Positions 14,005 through 40,240 of a stretch of 64,000 bases of DNA are shown piece by piece. The notes beneath the pieces were generated by a model, which did no database searches, had not been told where the DNA came from, and worked only from the letters and a program-made list of their open reading frames with translations. The translations under genes were made by a program, and so were the position numbers. This DNA is from Dysidea avara (Eukaryota > Porifera > Demospongiae > Dictyoceratida > Dysideidae), in NCBI RefSeq assembly GCF_963678975.1, contig NC_089274.1, positions 18,121,633 through 18,185,632 of the forward strand. The letters run 5' to 3'. The stretch's first letter is position 1. Every line of letters begins with the position of its first letter.

Positions 14005-16594
14005 GTGAGTATTTGTGTTAAACGGTGTATCAAAATTTGAATCCTTCGGCATATCACTGCAATAGTGTGGTGGATTTTACTGACAGAAACGTGTTGCCTA
14101 CACTAGACACTCAAGGCCACCTCGATAATGTACAATAACAAAACCCAGGGCAGTGTAATGATACAATGTCGCGTGTGTAGAAGAAGTTAGACGTGTCAAT
14201 GAGTTCTGGTGGGCTACTTGAGGTAGAAAAGTACTCAGTGAAACTGTATAGTTGTATTTATGGTTTATTTTTATAATTACAATCCTAGTCATGATTCCTT
14301 TTTCATGCTAACACCCTAGCTAGTCCCAAAATCCTGCTACCTTGTCTGTAAGAATACATTCAGTTTATGCATTCAGTTTGTGTGCAGATAATCGGTTGTG
14401 TGTTTGTTAGTGCACTGCAATGTGAGATTTCCTTATTTCGTTACGCACTCAGATTTCACTTTCAACTCAGGAAAATTGAGTTTGAAATTGTGTTTCTTTT
14501 GCTCATGTCAATTTCGTATGTCTTCATGTGATGGTTGAGACCGTTGTTAGTTGATATACAGAAAAAGAAACAATGTGTAAGAATCCCCTGGAGCGTATGT
14601 AAATGTTGATCAATTTTGGTGGTAATATAAGCATTTAAAAAGTGTTGAAATACTAGTAAATACAATACAGCCAAAAAACATATTATTGATGTGTCCTCAT
14701 TAGAGAGGTGTCCTGGTTTCAGAGGCCTGTAATTACATGTAAATATGTACAAATGGTATCATGAACGAGTGTCCTGATTTATCCTTTTTGTAAGGGTCTG
14801 CTGTACTGCTCCCAGTAAGGGAAAAGAACATGTGTCAACTGCTCTTTCAATTTTGAACAGGTATTTTCCAGTGACTAGTATGCCTGTATTTGGCTATCAC
14901 GTTGAGTCAACACTCCTACTTATTGCTACAGTTAATGATCTAGCTTTATAGTCAAAACCACATCTGGTAGATTACATAAATGTGCCCAATAGTAAACTTC
15001 CCAAATGTGTAGTACAATTATATGGTTGGGTGACCCTAGGGAACAATGTATTGCAGGAAGAGGGAGGAAATTCTTTATGTAATTTTTATAAACCAGTAAG
15101 AGATCTCCATACAAATGAATGTGCTTTCTGATATGAGGTATAGTATTATATTTCTCTATAAGATGTTTAGATCATTCAGTAGTAGTATATCTAAAGAATC
15201 CCCACAGTAGTACAGCTACCCACCATATGCTTAAAACACGCATGAATGTACACTGTTGTTTTTTTTTGTACAAACATTTAAACCTTAAGCTTCTCTTTTA
15301 GCAAGGAAGTGCTGTAATTTGCACTGGTTTCCTTTTTTTAATTTCCTTATTACTTATTTTCTTATTTCTTTGCACACTTGTTTATATTCTTAACACATTA
15401 TGCGTGCAATAGTTATCAAACAAACACTGATAGAATGTGATGGTCTTTTTGTTTTGTGAAAAATGGCTCTTGCTTTCAGCACTTGATTAGTCAATCCAGC
15501 CATGTGTGTCCTGTATGTTCACTAACTGAAATGATGCAGTAGCTATTGGTAATTGAATAAGGTCCCATGATGTGTGGAATAATACATCAGCTTTATTGCT
15601 TGGTATCTAATGTCGACATGTAATAAAATCTTAATTGGTGACTGGATCATTGATAACCACTTGAATTGTTAACCAGCAACGCATCACATTTAATATTATA
15701 CGTTGCACATGGATTAGAAACAGGTGTATAAACAATTTGTATACTGTCCTTGACCAGTGTAAAACAATAAGAGAATATTTTTGAAAGTTATGGGGACTTT
15801 TGTCAAGCAGTATGGTCTTCTTGTTGTCCCAAGTATTGTTTCATTGTTGGGTATTGTAGTGTAATGGTCAAACTTATTGTGAGTGTGGCACTCCTGTGTA
15901 CTTGTGCAGACTAGGTGATGGAAAAAAGGACAGCTACTAAATCAAAAAACAACACATATCTGTTATTTCCTACATAAGTTAATACTGGCTCATCGACCAA
16001 ATGTAATGGAATGTTTGTGTAGGCAAACTATGGTGGTGTCAGTATGTATTTAGACATGTTTGGTACACATGAAGGAGCAGTATTTATTCTGTTTCTTTAG
16101 CAACACAGCATAGTGAGTTACATACCACAGTGAAACGTTCAGACAACTATGCCACTGGTAACAGGTACTACCAATAGACCTGTAGACACATATAGACTAA
16201 TGGCTTTTCATCTATTACTCTTCACTAGAAGAATGAGTACTAGAATCAGTTTTGTTTAAAGCATTGTCCTCCTCTACATAAATAACTGGTTTCACCATGA
16301 ATTAAGTTTGCCCCGTAAACTTTATTACAAGAAATGTTTCACCGTTATGGAGCCATTTCCAATCCATGTATATATTATCTGTGGTATCAAGAGTTAATAA
16401 TAGTGCATACAATGAAGCCTATATAATAGTGATACCTTGAAAACTGTCCGGATTTTATCAGAGCTGCTTAAGTCAGTTTATGCACTAAGAGATGTACACC
16501 TGTATAGTAAAAACCATAACATATTATACAAGTGTCATGGTGGAGCATGTACTATTTTACTATTTATTTTATTCTACAGTTCACACAGTCAATC

Positions 16595-29716
<13,122 letters not shown>

Positions 29717-29974
29717 TGCAGAATGCTTGAAGAATGATGTATTTATGATTGTACAATAATGTATTTGGCCACAGAGAAAGTGGCTATATTTTATTTAATG
29801 AATGTTTATATGAAACTTGTTTACTACTCTTTTATGATGTTACCATAAATAGTCATGTCTGGGTGAGTAGTCTGCACGTGCGGCGCATGCGTAAGTAAAA
29901 CGCTGGAGTTTTCGAACTCGTTTTTTCACGCTTTTGCATTTGGACGTGTCAGCTGAAACTGAGAAGAGAAAGAA

Positions 29975-30583
29975 ATGGAAGGCTACTTCAGAACAATACT
30001 GCAAAGATATTTTACTATCATTTGCCAGCTGCGCAGAGTCAACTATCCTTGGATAGAATTTTCTGCTCCTCCGCGAGACGTCCCAGAACTAGTGCACCAA
30101 GAAATTCCAGCGATGCTCGCTAAACTGTCAGAATTAAGGAAAGACACGAGCGTTAACGTGATGATTGAAATGTGTAAGACTTTTGATTACGGTGGACTTA
30201 GTGCTGATGGTATTGTTGCTGCATACAGGGATACGATTAATCATTTGTTGAGAATGAGGGGCACCCTCGACTTAGCTAATTTCGTGGTGGTGAGTGGATT
30301 TAGTGTGGCGTACTGTGTGCACTTGTGTGACATTGGTAAAGATAACTGTGTTGAGAATGTGTTTAGTGAGGCTGAAAGATTGATGACAGAAATATTCATT
30401 GCATGGATATTGAGAAATGGCGGATGGATAGGTTTATTGGAAAAAGGACATCACAAGATAGTACAAGTGGAAGAGGAAATTAGGAAAGTAAGGATGGGGA
30501 TACTATACGGAGGCTTGGCATTAGGAGTGGTGATCTTGTTTTACACTGTGCTCTTCATGTCTGTGAAAAAGGGACTGCAATGA
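29975..30583 (+). CDS. Bcl-2 family apoptosis regulator, intronless, C-terminal anchor
   Basis: The 202-residue single-exon ORF resembles Bcl-2 family proteins, which control outer mitochondrial membrane permeability. The BH2 motif is clear: WILRNGGWIGLLEK at 144-157 against the family WIQxNGGW. Before it, a helical stretch at 96-118 (RGTLDLANFVVVSGFSVAYC) sits where BH1 and the core hairpin helix fall, although the usual NWGR is not conserved. A BH3-like helix is possible at 46-58 (AMLAKLSELRKDT). Residues 173-196 (RMGILYGGLALGVVILFYTV) form a hydrophobic tail followed by KK, a typical tail anchor. The start is supported by an A-rich AAGAAATGG context. It lies 258 bp after the TMCC stop in the same direction. 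Whether it is pro- or anti-apoptotic cannot be read from sequence. Confidence 0.75.
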   Translation: MEGYFRTILQRYFTIICQLRRVNYPWIEFSAPPRDVPELVHQEIPAMLAKLSELRKDTSVNVMIEMCKTFDYGGLSADGIVAAYRDTINHLLRMRGTLDLANFVVVSGFSVAYCVHLCDIGKDNCVENVFSEAERLMTEIFIAWILRNGGWIGLLEKGHHKIVQVEEEIRKVRMGILYGGLALGVVILFYTVLFMSVKKGLQ

Positions 30584-33500
30584 TGAGTGCATAATGACAA
30601 CATGGCTGGATGCAATATGAAACTAAGTGGTAGCTAAAAAGACTAGCTATCAGATACTGACAGCAGTTTTGCGCATGCATGCACTTTTTTGCAGCTAGCT
30701 ATATATTTCACTTTATCAGTGGCACTTGTAGTAGTAATGTAATTTTTGCTACATGTTCATACAGTTTTTCTATATTTTAGTTCTATGATGTGTTGCCTAT
30801 TATATAAAATGCGTGATTATAAAATGTGTCAACATACACCTGCATGGTATATACCAATAGTTGTTTGGTTGAGTGTCTAAACAGGTATTCATGCGGTTCT
30901 TATTGGGAAACACATGCACTTGGTTATGTTAATTGTATATTCAACTATGATTGCCAAGGTCCGATTGCTCAGATCAGGAGTGTAGCCAGACTGGGCCTAG
31001 CTATATATATTCAAGGCATACCTGCATGTAAAATACATAGCATGGGATCTGAAGGGCATGCTGTCCCAGGCAAATTTTGAAAATTAGACCCTCTGGAATT
31101 GATTTCAGCAGTATAAATTTTAATGTAAAAGGGTGACTGCTCTATTAGGGTATATCTTAATCTTGAATTTTATGGCTTTCTGCTAACTCCACCTAAACAT
31201 TATACCTTCTGAAATTTGAATGTGAGGCTGGTTATTAGTGTATTAGAGTAGCTACTATATTGTTCATACTTGCCATGCTATATTAGGGTAACTTCTTAGA
31301 CTATCTCAATCTTAATGTTTAGTGTACAAATATATAGGCTTAAATATATAGGCTTGGGTCTGGAAATGCCTCTGGCTCAGGTCTCTGTAGCTAGCTATAA
31401 GCTCACATTTAGTCTTTAATACCACTCTTGTTGCAATTGCGTGGGCAAGGTGAATCAACCATATGAACAATGACACTTCTTCAGCTTGCCTGTCTACCAT
31501 TTCCATGTAGACTTGTTTGATCCCATCTGGATATTCAAGGGGCTGGGATTGTACTGTACCAGCATTTTGCTGGATTATGATTAATTGATGGACAAAGGTT
31601 TTCTTTTCAGTACCGAATATTAGCAACAACATAACTACAAATGGTGGCAAAGTGTTAATTCCAATCATTAATTAACCTGTTTAGAAAATATAATACAATT
31701 CAGTCTTATGAAGCTGTCTCTGTATTCCATTTAAGTTCACACACTTTTGTCACCATGCATGCAGCTGCTGAATGTATCTAAACAGATTTTGTGCCAATGG
31801 AAACATTCATCTGTGAATAATGACCTATCAGTTTTTGTAAGTTTATAACTACAAGTGTTACCATTTGTTGTCTACACCTCATTGAAGACATGCTGAGCCA
31901 AAACGTGCTAAAATTCTTTAAAGCTATAAACTGAAATTACTGCATACATGCATGACAACAAGTTAACTTGATCATGCCTTTATCAATACTTTCTAGTTGT
32001 CTGGTATGTGCAGTTGACTTGGTACTTGCTTCATAATTTAATGCAGTGTGAGGTCTGAGGTGGTTCAATTCTATGTGTATAAGTTTATTCGTTTAGCCAA
32101 CTTAGTATAGCAGCATAGTGCGAACATTGTGTCATTGTACTTCTTGTTACATTTATTTATTGATATATAGTACCATTGCAGATTTGACCTTTGCAGCCAT
32201 TTTTGTATTGAAAATTCATCATTGTCTTTGTCTCCCTGCGACATTGGTTTACACTGTTAAAACATGGTTTCAACTTTCAAATTAAAGGTCTTGCTGAAAG
32301 AAACAACCTGGTTTTATTTGAAGTTGATATACTTCATGTGATTTCATTCAAAGTTGTAATATTAGCCATGAAATTCTATGAAGTTTACTGCCCAATAGTA
32401 ATTTATACTCCAAAGGCAAATAAGTCCTGCAAATTTTAAAGTAATCATAACTTTGCAGGTTCACTTCAAACAAAAGTCATATTGTTTCTAAGAACAACAC
32501 CTTTAATTGAAAGGGTTGTTTAACAGTGTAAAATATTGCCTCAGGGAAATGAAAGACAGAAATGACAAATTTTCAATGCAAAAAAAACAACTGTAAAGGT
32601 TGCCAAAGAAAGTCAGCAGTGGCATTATAAAATAATGTCATCAGTCTTACTGTGAAACTTTTATCTCTTATTGTGCACACACCTTTTTAAAAACACCAAG
32701 TGCTTTGTAAGTTTTACCAAACAGTTAATAATACGTACCTCTCATCCTTATATTAACCCTTGGCTTCACTGTCTATATATTACCCTGCCTGCCTGCAAAA
32801 GGACTTCTTTTACAGTAAAATTAGTGTATACCAGCAGTTTCATATACTCCAAGTGCCACTACACCTTTTTGATGTTTTAAAGCTACAACAATGACTTCTA
32901 AAAAAGGCTTAAGTTGCAAAGGCCTAATGGTAAGATTTATCATTGAAACACATTTCTGAAGAGCGATTGTATTACTTGACTGCTATATATAGGTAGCTAG
33001 ACTGAAGCTATAGTAGATCATGACTGTGTTCCAAGGAGAACCCCTCAAAGTCTGGATCCGCCCCTGCATTCTGGACATAAATACATTTCTTTTTCACTGT
33101 GTGTAACTTTCATCACTTATACCATTTTAAAACACTGACACTTTTAGTGTTTTTTTTTTTTTAATGCCGGTCACTAATTATTAGCTCGCTATTAAGCAAG
33201 TTGATGATACTTACATATAGGAAAGATGTACAGGGTACATATAGATGACAGACTAGATCATGCTGTGCCAGTAGCTCCCCCACAGCCATTTTGAATCAAG
33301 GGGGGGAGGGGAACAAGGGGGCTGTAGCCCCTGTCAAAGAGCTAGATGTCCTTCTAAATTATTTCTGGCTGTCACGGTTGTCACCAAACAATTGAGCTGA
33401 ATGTACCAAATAGCTAGCTAAACAAGTGCGTAGTTACTACCATAAATAAAATTTCCTGGAGTGTGTGTGTGTGTGTGGGGGGGGGGGGGGGAAGGGCATG

Positions 33501-33632
33501 CCCCAGACCGCCCTATGTTGGCATTATTTGCACAGTAAGGCATGTCACCCCTTGGATAATGAAGCCTAGCTACATCCCATGCATGCAGCCCCCTTAAAAA
33601 AGTGCATGCCTCCTCTGCCCCTGTTTTGCCAC

Positions 33633-33666
<34 letters not shown>

Positions 33667-34240
33667 CTATATATGCATATCAGCACAAAGTTTAATGCTT
33701 AGTGATTTTGTCACTGAGTTACTGGTACAGTTTTCTTCCTTTGGTTTAAGAGGCAAGCTAGCTTCATTGTTTTTAAGTCATTAAAGGCCAATATCGTGTA
33801 ATTAGAAGCAACACATGAAGTCTATAGGGACTAGGGAGTCACCACACCTGTATTTCAGCCAGGTAAGCCTTAGCACAAAGAAAGTTTACTACTGCAGGCT
33901 TTACACAGCTTTTATTTCTCACATACTGTCTGCTTAATGCTTTCACTCATGTGCATGTAATGTAATACTTAACACACACATGTAATAAAGGTGCAAAAAA
34001 AAACATTTTAAATGATATAGGATATTGGTATGGTGTACTGTCCAATACAGGTACATTAGAGTGAGTACCTGGTGTATGTCTCAAGGCAAGCATCTAATAA
34101 AATATTTATGATTTGTTGATGTTTACTAAGTGACCAATCCCAAACCACTAGTATGTATTTATGCATTCTTCATTTATTGAAACTTTGTATAGCTTTTTTT
34201 TAAATTTGCATATATTGAGTTTGCAATTGTTTTACTAGGT
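30584..34240. other. Gene-poor interval after the Bcl-2-like gene
   Basis: There are no exons I can support. It contains two copies of the CTATTAGGGTA-type motif (31140, 31281), homopolymer runs (33150, 33470) and the TA run. A 118-codon minus-strand ORF at 31312-31668 and a possible short exon at 32891-32929 (ATG to a GTAAGA donor) are unsupported by family similarity. Confidence 0.6.
33633..33672. repeat. (TA)n microsatellite
   Basis: About 32 bp of pure TA followed by a degenerate copy. Confidence 0.95.
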
Positions 34241-34304
34241 TCATCCACTCCAGCACCACCTACTACTGGTATGTTTTGATTATATATTTGTGTCAAATAA
34301 AATA

Positions 34305-34450
34305 TGTGACCGGCTGAGTGAAAATCCAACTTATTGCAAATTTTGCTTTTAGATAAATGCCATTGAAATACATTGAATAATAGTGCGTACTACATAAACA
34401 ATTTTACACATGTTTTAACTTCTTCAGTAAAGAAGACTCAAATTATAATA
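34305..34450. mobile_element. Truncated TGTGACC-family copy
   Basis: It matches the left third of the 20852-21473 element: TGTGACCGGCTGAGTGAAAA, then GATAAATGCCATTG and a CTTCAGTAAA...AGACTC segment. The right end is missing. Confidence 0.7.
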
Positions 34451-34852
34451 TCTAAGAGACCACACTCCTTGAAAGTGTATACTCCAGCACTTTTACTTGT
34501 TGACTCATCCACAAAGCCACCTTCATCATTCACCACTTCTCCCATAGAGCCTTCAGCATATCCACTCCACCTGATATACTTTGTTCTTCAGAAGGCTGGT
34601 CGTCAGTTTAGCTGAGTACAAGCTGACGGGGGAGATAAGAGGGGAAGGGGTGTAAGCAAGTAGAAGTGGCAATTACAACGACATGTATGTGGAATAGCCA
34701 CTTGTGTACCCATGTGCATTTTTACTGGACATGGAAAGTACATTATTAAAGTAGTGCCATGCTTTCTGCATGATCGTGTTACTAGTGCTCATCAAGTAAT
34801 CACTAGTGCCTAGTAGGTAAACATTCAGCCAAGTTAGATTATAACAAGCATT

Positions 34853-34992
34853 TCAAACAATTTGGAATTTATAACTAGAGTAGGGTCGATAAAAAGTACT
34901 GAAACAAGCTGAAGTAGTGCACGATATTAAATCACAGTACTTTTTATCGATGTGCTATGGTCCCTACTCTAGTTATAAATTCCAAATTTTTT
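34853..34992. mobile_element. Foldback MITE, 140 bp, same family as 20481
   Basis: Left AATTTATAACTAGAGTAGGG then AAAAAGTACTGAAACAAG; the right arm is the inverse ending CCCTACTCTAGTTATAAATT. It is a shorter relative of 20481-20736. Confidence 0.75.
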
Positions 34993-35039
34993 GAAATATT
35001 TGTTTAACTTTTTTTGTAAATAATTTTATTATGATTGGT

Positions 35040-35830
35040 GACGCATACTGCATTTGAAATGGTGCCGTGCGCCCCAGCTATATCGTCTGAAAAGTGAAGT
35101 ATCCATTATGCTTTGTTGTCAGCTATGTTCAACCTGTTACACAGAAGTATGAATCAAGCGCTGTTCAAAAAGCATCTCCACAACCCACGTATACCGAAAG
35201 AAAGGGTTGGTGCCGAGCCCCAGTTACATAAATTATTGTCTGAAAAGTGAAATTACGCTTCACTGTTGGCTATGCTCAACCCGTTACACAGCAGTACGAA
35301 TCAAAAACTGTTTTAAACACAACTCTGTAATTGAAGTAGCCACATGAAAAGTACGGATGATTTTCATTACGAAGGGAAGCCATCATGTGCTACCACCAAA
35401 TTGACATTTCTCTTTTTGCTGTCAGCAAAGATGAATGGGACACAAAGGAGGACACTGGTAAGTCCATGAAAAATGCATTGTACGTACTGCAGTATGCCAA
35501 AAGGCACCTCTTGGGCTGAAGCGACGTAGAACAGTGAAAAAATCAAGCCCGTAGCCTTAGCCGTTATCGAGTTACGCTTGTCTAAAGGCATCAGGCAGTC
35601 AGTCAGTCAGGCAGTCAGTAGAAAATTCCGTTGAATAAAAAAAATTAAAAATTCCGTAGCAACTTGTTGAAAGCGTTTCGGGTTGATCTGAAAGCTTGTT
35701 TGGGCTTAGGTTTACCTAACCAATACTGCCTCATCATCATCTGGGAAAATTGAGGCTGTTTTTTTGGGGGGTGTTATTTTGTGGGCCACGCCTACTCCTT
35801 TGTGGTCCCTACTTATGATAAGTATGTCCT
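35040..35830 (+). repeat. Dispersed repeat R1, longest copy
   Basis: It has the same ordered blocks as 27655-27965. Its 5' part carries a duplicated block, GTCTGAAAAGTGAA ... CAACC(C/T)GTTACACAG, near 35085 and 35239. A minus-strand 74-codon ORF (35367-35591) lies inside and is probably not a gene. Confidence 0.75.
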
Positions 35831-36183
35831 AAAAGTGATTTTTCGTTACTCATCAGTCACATGCTCAGCAATTAATGTACAAGATATGCATGGATTACTC
35901 ACCATCATCTTCATCTGAGCTTCTTGCAATTTATAGTTATCTCAACATGTATACAGGAGGTTGGATAATTGAGGGAGCACTGCAGATAAGTCATAAATTT
36001 AATCATTCAGGTTATACATTCTATTGCTATAATCTGTACACTTATGTACAATACACAAAGCTTACTAGCAGAAGTGACCATTGGTGGTCTCTGTGGTCGT
36101 TGTGGTACTGGCAATTAAAGGTTCAGATTGAAATACTAATACAGCAGCCAATTACCCTAATAAAAGTTCCTTTGTATATGTAC

Positions 36184-36472
36184 ATAGGTGTAGCAAGATA
36201 CTTTTAAATAAGGGACTCTAGTTTGGTGTTGAAGAGCAAAAACAAGGCCGTAAGAATGGCTGTCCTTCACTAAACAATGTAGATTGTATCACTGATAAAG
36301 CACATAAAATCTTTATACACAATTTCATACTTTGCTACACTGTTTCTCTGCATACTGTGGCTGCTTATTGGAGTAACCGACTGCTCTATTAGAGTATCTC
36401 GATCTTTTTTTATGATCAGAAAATCGCAAGGGGTCAGCCCCCCTTGCTGCCCCCTGGGGTTGCTACACCTAT
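36184..36472. mobile_element. Small MITE with 13-bp inverted ends, 289 bp
   Basis: Ends are ATAGGTGTAGCAA and TTGCTACACCTAT. The dispersed motif GACTGCTCTATTAGAGTATC lies inside at about 36370. No target duplication is clear. Confidence 0.6.
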
Positions 36473-36958
36473 AATGTAAAAGTTGCTTGTTTTTGTCACA
36501 GTACACAGTAAAAATGGGTGGGGTCTATTCTAAGGAACGGAACTAAACTATGGAATGGAATACTTTCTCAAATTAAAGTTTGCAGCTTACCATTGCTGAA
36601 ACGGGTAGTGCTAAAAGCCAGAATGGAATGGAACCAATTGAGGGGGAGGGGGGGGTAAGTCAAGTAGAAAAATAGTTTGAGACGGATTTTGCATCATTTC
36701 CAACTATCACACAGTGACTAGAATTGTGCTGGAGTTCGTTTCCCTCTACTTATAGGCATGATAGAAATTGCACTCTCAAAATTTTTATTTAATGCCTGCC
36801 ACGTGGCATATCATGTTTTATTATTAAAGAAAAGAAGACAAAAAAAGCCTGTGATACCAGACAAACGAAGCATGTATTAAGATATTTATGGGGTGCATAA
36901 TTGTCTGGGCTGTGTAACAGAGGCCATACCAACCAAATTAAGGTAACCATGCAGGTAA

Positions 36959-38437
36959 TAGAGGTGTACCGATAAGGATTTTTCAGTTGTATCAATATCT
37001 GATTAATCTGTACCTAAAAAAGCCAATACCGATTATACTGATCCGATTAGTGTATACTCTGTAAAATGTAAATCAAATAGAACTACAGGTGTAGCTACTG
37101 CATGACGTATATTATTCTAATGATTTTTCGAGAAAACAGAAGTGATGTAACTATAAGGCACAGCAATACCTGGTTACCTATGGTGATGTTGCCTCTAATA
37201 CACAACCCAGACAATTAGGCACCACAAATATGTGTATGTTAGATGCCCACTGGAGGTTTTTTAGTAGGGTTGAAAACCCGAGGGTGCGGTTTGGTCACCG
37301 AGGCATGGCATTAATTTGCCAAGGTGCCAATCCAAGCATGAGGGCTTCAACCTACTAAAAAATGACAGTGGGTATCTAACCTATTTAGAAAGCAGCTCGT
37401 TACCAGCACTGACAAAAGAAGCACAGAGTCATGCTAGGTAAGGTCTTTACAGCGTTGTTTGCATTGTTTGCATGTGCCGGCAGCTTAGTGGTCAGGTTAG
37501 TGTTGTTTAGTAGCTGTTATTTAGTTCCAAGGCTTGTTTACTAGCTAATACAAGCTGGCCAGAAGGGACAAGATTTATTACAACTGGCCACAAAGTGACA
37601 AAATTACAAACAGGTGCAATAACACAGCTGAAGTGTGTTGATGGTCTAATGGCAACAGTGCTGACAAGTAGATGAACGCAAATATGCTTGCTGTAAACTC
37701 AGCAACACCAGTAGTTTCACTGATGGCTAGATAGTTGTGAATATGGAACATTGTTGGGGTAACTGTAATATGCATCTGGCTTGTTCGGTTGCTAGCTTTG
37801 TCAAGTGCTGGTATGGCTGATGAAGGTAAAAACCCAAATCTCACTAACCATACAACCACTAATTAAATCAGTAACATAGAAAACTCTTTGAAGTGTTGTT
37901 GAATTTACCATAACAGTCTCACGTGACAACAGGTCTCTAAATGAAACTTAGAGCCCTCACCTCAGGTCTCTAACTGGTATTAATAACCTCATTAACTGTG
38001 TCAACATCAAAAGAGAATTATTCATGCTGCTTTCTAATTTAATACATGCTCCTTTGTCCGGATTACTCCGTGTTAGTTTTCGAAGATGCCCCCTACTATA
38101 CACAGATTATCAATTCAGCTTTCCTGTGCTGCAGTTCTTTATTCTTAAAGTACAACAACTACCATTTTCAGAAGATCTGGGTAAGAATATTCTAACACAA
38201 ATAGCAGTACTTGCACGCACAGTCATAAGGCTTCTCGTAACTTAGCATTTTAATAACATAGTATAGAGAGACTTTCTATTTGTTTGTAGTGAGAAAAAAG
38301 GCTTTTCATTGCTTTGCTGATATTTGCCATGCAAACTATTGGTAGCGATATCGGTTCTCAGAGCATTTGTGCCGATTACCGATATGGCCATATTGGCAGC
38401 TGATCTGATCACCGATCCGATTATTGGTACACCTCTA
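36959..38437. mobile_element. hAT-like non-autonomous element, 1479 bp
   Basis: Ends are TAGAGGTGTACCGATAA and TTATTGGTACACCTCTA, plus subterminal CCGAT/ATCGG repeats. Only GTAA is shared by the flanks, so the duplication is unclear. Short ORFs inside match nothing I know. Confidence 0.65.
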
Positions 38438-38707
38438 GTAACCTTGGTACCAGATACTACAACTCAATGACAAAGAGAGAAAAAAGCGGTATGGGTACAC
38501 AAGGTTAGACACACCACAGCCTGCTTATGGCAATTGGAAGACTTCCAACTACCATTTATGCATGTATATAGTATGATAACATTAAAATTGTGTACGTGCC
38601 ATTGATGACCTTAGAATCATCGCCTGCTTTATTATGCCAAACTCATAGACATTACTACACTTCTTTTAGCCAAGCCCCTATTAAAGTTGATCACACCTGT
38701 AAGCCAA

Positions 38708-38799
38708 TAGTCTCGCGTGGCCAGACCCTTTCCGCGGGGCCGCTTATAACCTCTAATCGATAAGCGGCCGCGCGGAAAGGGTCTGGCCACGCGAGACTA
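38708..38799. mobile_element. Palindromic TAGTCT-family MITE, 92 bp, 9-bp duplication
   Basis: Left arm TAGTCTCGCGTGGCCAGACC, right arm its inverse ending GCGAGACTA. GTAAGCCAA occurs at 38699-38707 and 38800-38808. A 9-bp duplication points to Mutator-like mobilisation; the assignment is inference. Confidence 0.8.
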
Positions 38800-39002
38800 G
38801 TAAGCCAAGGCAAATCGTTCAAGATAAACCATGACTACAAAAGGAATTTCTGTCACAGTATTCAAATAATGCACCCAGGGTAAAGTACTGTGCAGTGTAC
38901 AAAACAGTAACGTACCTTACATCCTGAAAGTTCAGAAGTTGACCTCGGAAGTTGACTTGTCTGTGTGTCCACGTCAGACACGTGCATCTCGTATTATAGG
39001 CC

Positions 39003-40240
39003 AGTGAATCATGGCTCCGGGCAATTGATGTTGGACAGTATGTGGGTGCCATCTTTTTGGACCTGACTAAGGCTTTTGATTGTGTAAATCATAATATCCT
39101 GTTACAGAAGTTGGACTGCTACGGCATTAGAGGAGGTGCGTATGAGTGGATTGAAAGTTTTTTATGTAACAGAACACAGCAAGTAAGTGTAAAAGATGCC
39201 CTTTCATCCAAGGGACTTGTTACTATTGGAGTTCCTCAGGGGTCTATCTTGGGACCTCTGCTGTTTTCAATATATGTGAATGATTTGCCAAATTCAATTA
39301 CTTTGTGTGATGTTAACATGTATGCTGATGACACAGAGTTGCACTATAGTAGCAGTCAACTGGAAAGAGTGGAGCAAGTACTTCAGAATGGCCTTGAGGA
39401 GGTTTCTAACTGGATGTCAGTGAATGGATTTAAATTGAACATTGATAAATCAGTTTGTATGTTGATTGGTACACGACAAAGAGTTAGTGGTGGGACTTTA
39501 TGCTTGTCACTTAATGACAGTATGTTGAAGCAAGTGACATCAACCAAGTATCTAGGTTTGTTTATAGATCAATATTTAACGTGGCAAAATCATATAGATT
39601 ATGTTTTGAAAAGAGTGAGGGGAAAAATCTACTCTATTAATCGCCTAAAACCTCCTCCTACTGTCAGGAAGTTACTGTACCAAGTGTATCTTCTGCCCAT
39701 TCTAGAATATTGTGATGTGGTGTAGCAACCAACAAATGCAAGCCAAACTAGACGTTTAGAAAGATTTCACTCTAAGTATATTTCTCTTTGTAATGACTCA
39801 TCTATCTCAGGACAGTCCCTTACTGAACGACGCAAGTTTCATACCATTCTACAAACTTACAAAGTATTGCACAAGTTGGCTCCAGATTATCTCCATGGCA
39901 TATTTGAATATGCTGTTAATGTTACGGGACGTATCAGCAGAAATGCTCATCGCTTGTTTGTTCCACAGCTACGGACTAATTATGGGAAAAGAAGCCTATA
40001 TTACAGAGGTACTATATTGTGGAACGCTCTGCCAGCTGCTTTGTATCACGCATCAACTTTATTTCAATTCAGGAGTAGCTATTTAGAACAATATAATTGT
40101 AGTTAATATTAATTTGTAAATGTATGTAGTTTTATACATGTATGCTGTATACAGGGCGTAGCTGAAAAACAGCTTTGCTGATGCTACCTTCCCTGTTTAA
40201 ATAAATTGAAAAAAAAAATAAAAAAATAAATAATAGGCGC
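39003..40240 (+). mobile_element. 5'-truncated non-LTR retrotransposon (CR1/L2/Jockey-like RT)
   Basis: Reverse transcriptase homology begins near 39003 (SWLRAIDVGQYVGAIFLDL) and runs through KAFDCVNHNILLQKL, GVPQGSILGPLLFSIYVNDL and the catalytic MYADDTELH to a C-terminal WNALPAAL segment and a TAA at 40104. One in-frame TAG at 39723-39725 replaces the Trp expected after CDVV, so the copy is dead. The endonuclease domain is absent. The 3' end is A-rich (40208-40240), preceded by a conserved CAGGGCGTAGCTGAAAAACA segment that recurs, inverted, at about 61397-61465. Confidence 0.85.
39042..40106 (+). pseudogene. Reverse transcriptase ORF interrupted by one TAG codon
   Basis: This is the coding part of the retroelement. 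Before the stop, 227 codons carry the RT fingers and palm with YADD. After it, about 126 further codons stay in the same frame and carry the usual RT C-terminal extension (RRLERFHSKYISLC, NYGKRSLYYRGTILWNALP). Apart from the nonsense change no frameshift is seen, so the insertion may be fairly young. Confidence 0.8.

Noticed and set aside
31312..31668. 118-codon minus-strand ORF
   Set aside because: No family similarity and no splice context; length alone is weak in AT-rich repeats.
34373..34615. 80-codon plus-strand ORF with a plausible upstream acceptor
   Set aside because: Its first half is part of a TGTGACC-family MITE, and candidate neighbouring exons do not join in phase.
35367..35591. 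74-codon minus-strand ORF
   Set aside because: It lies wholly inside repeat R1, whose other copies do not keep it open.
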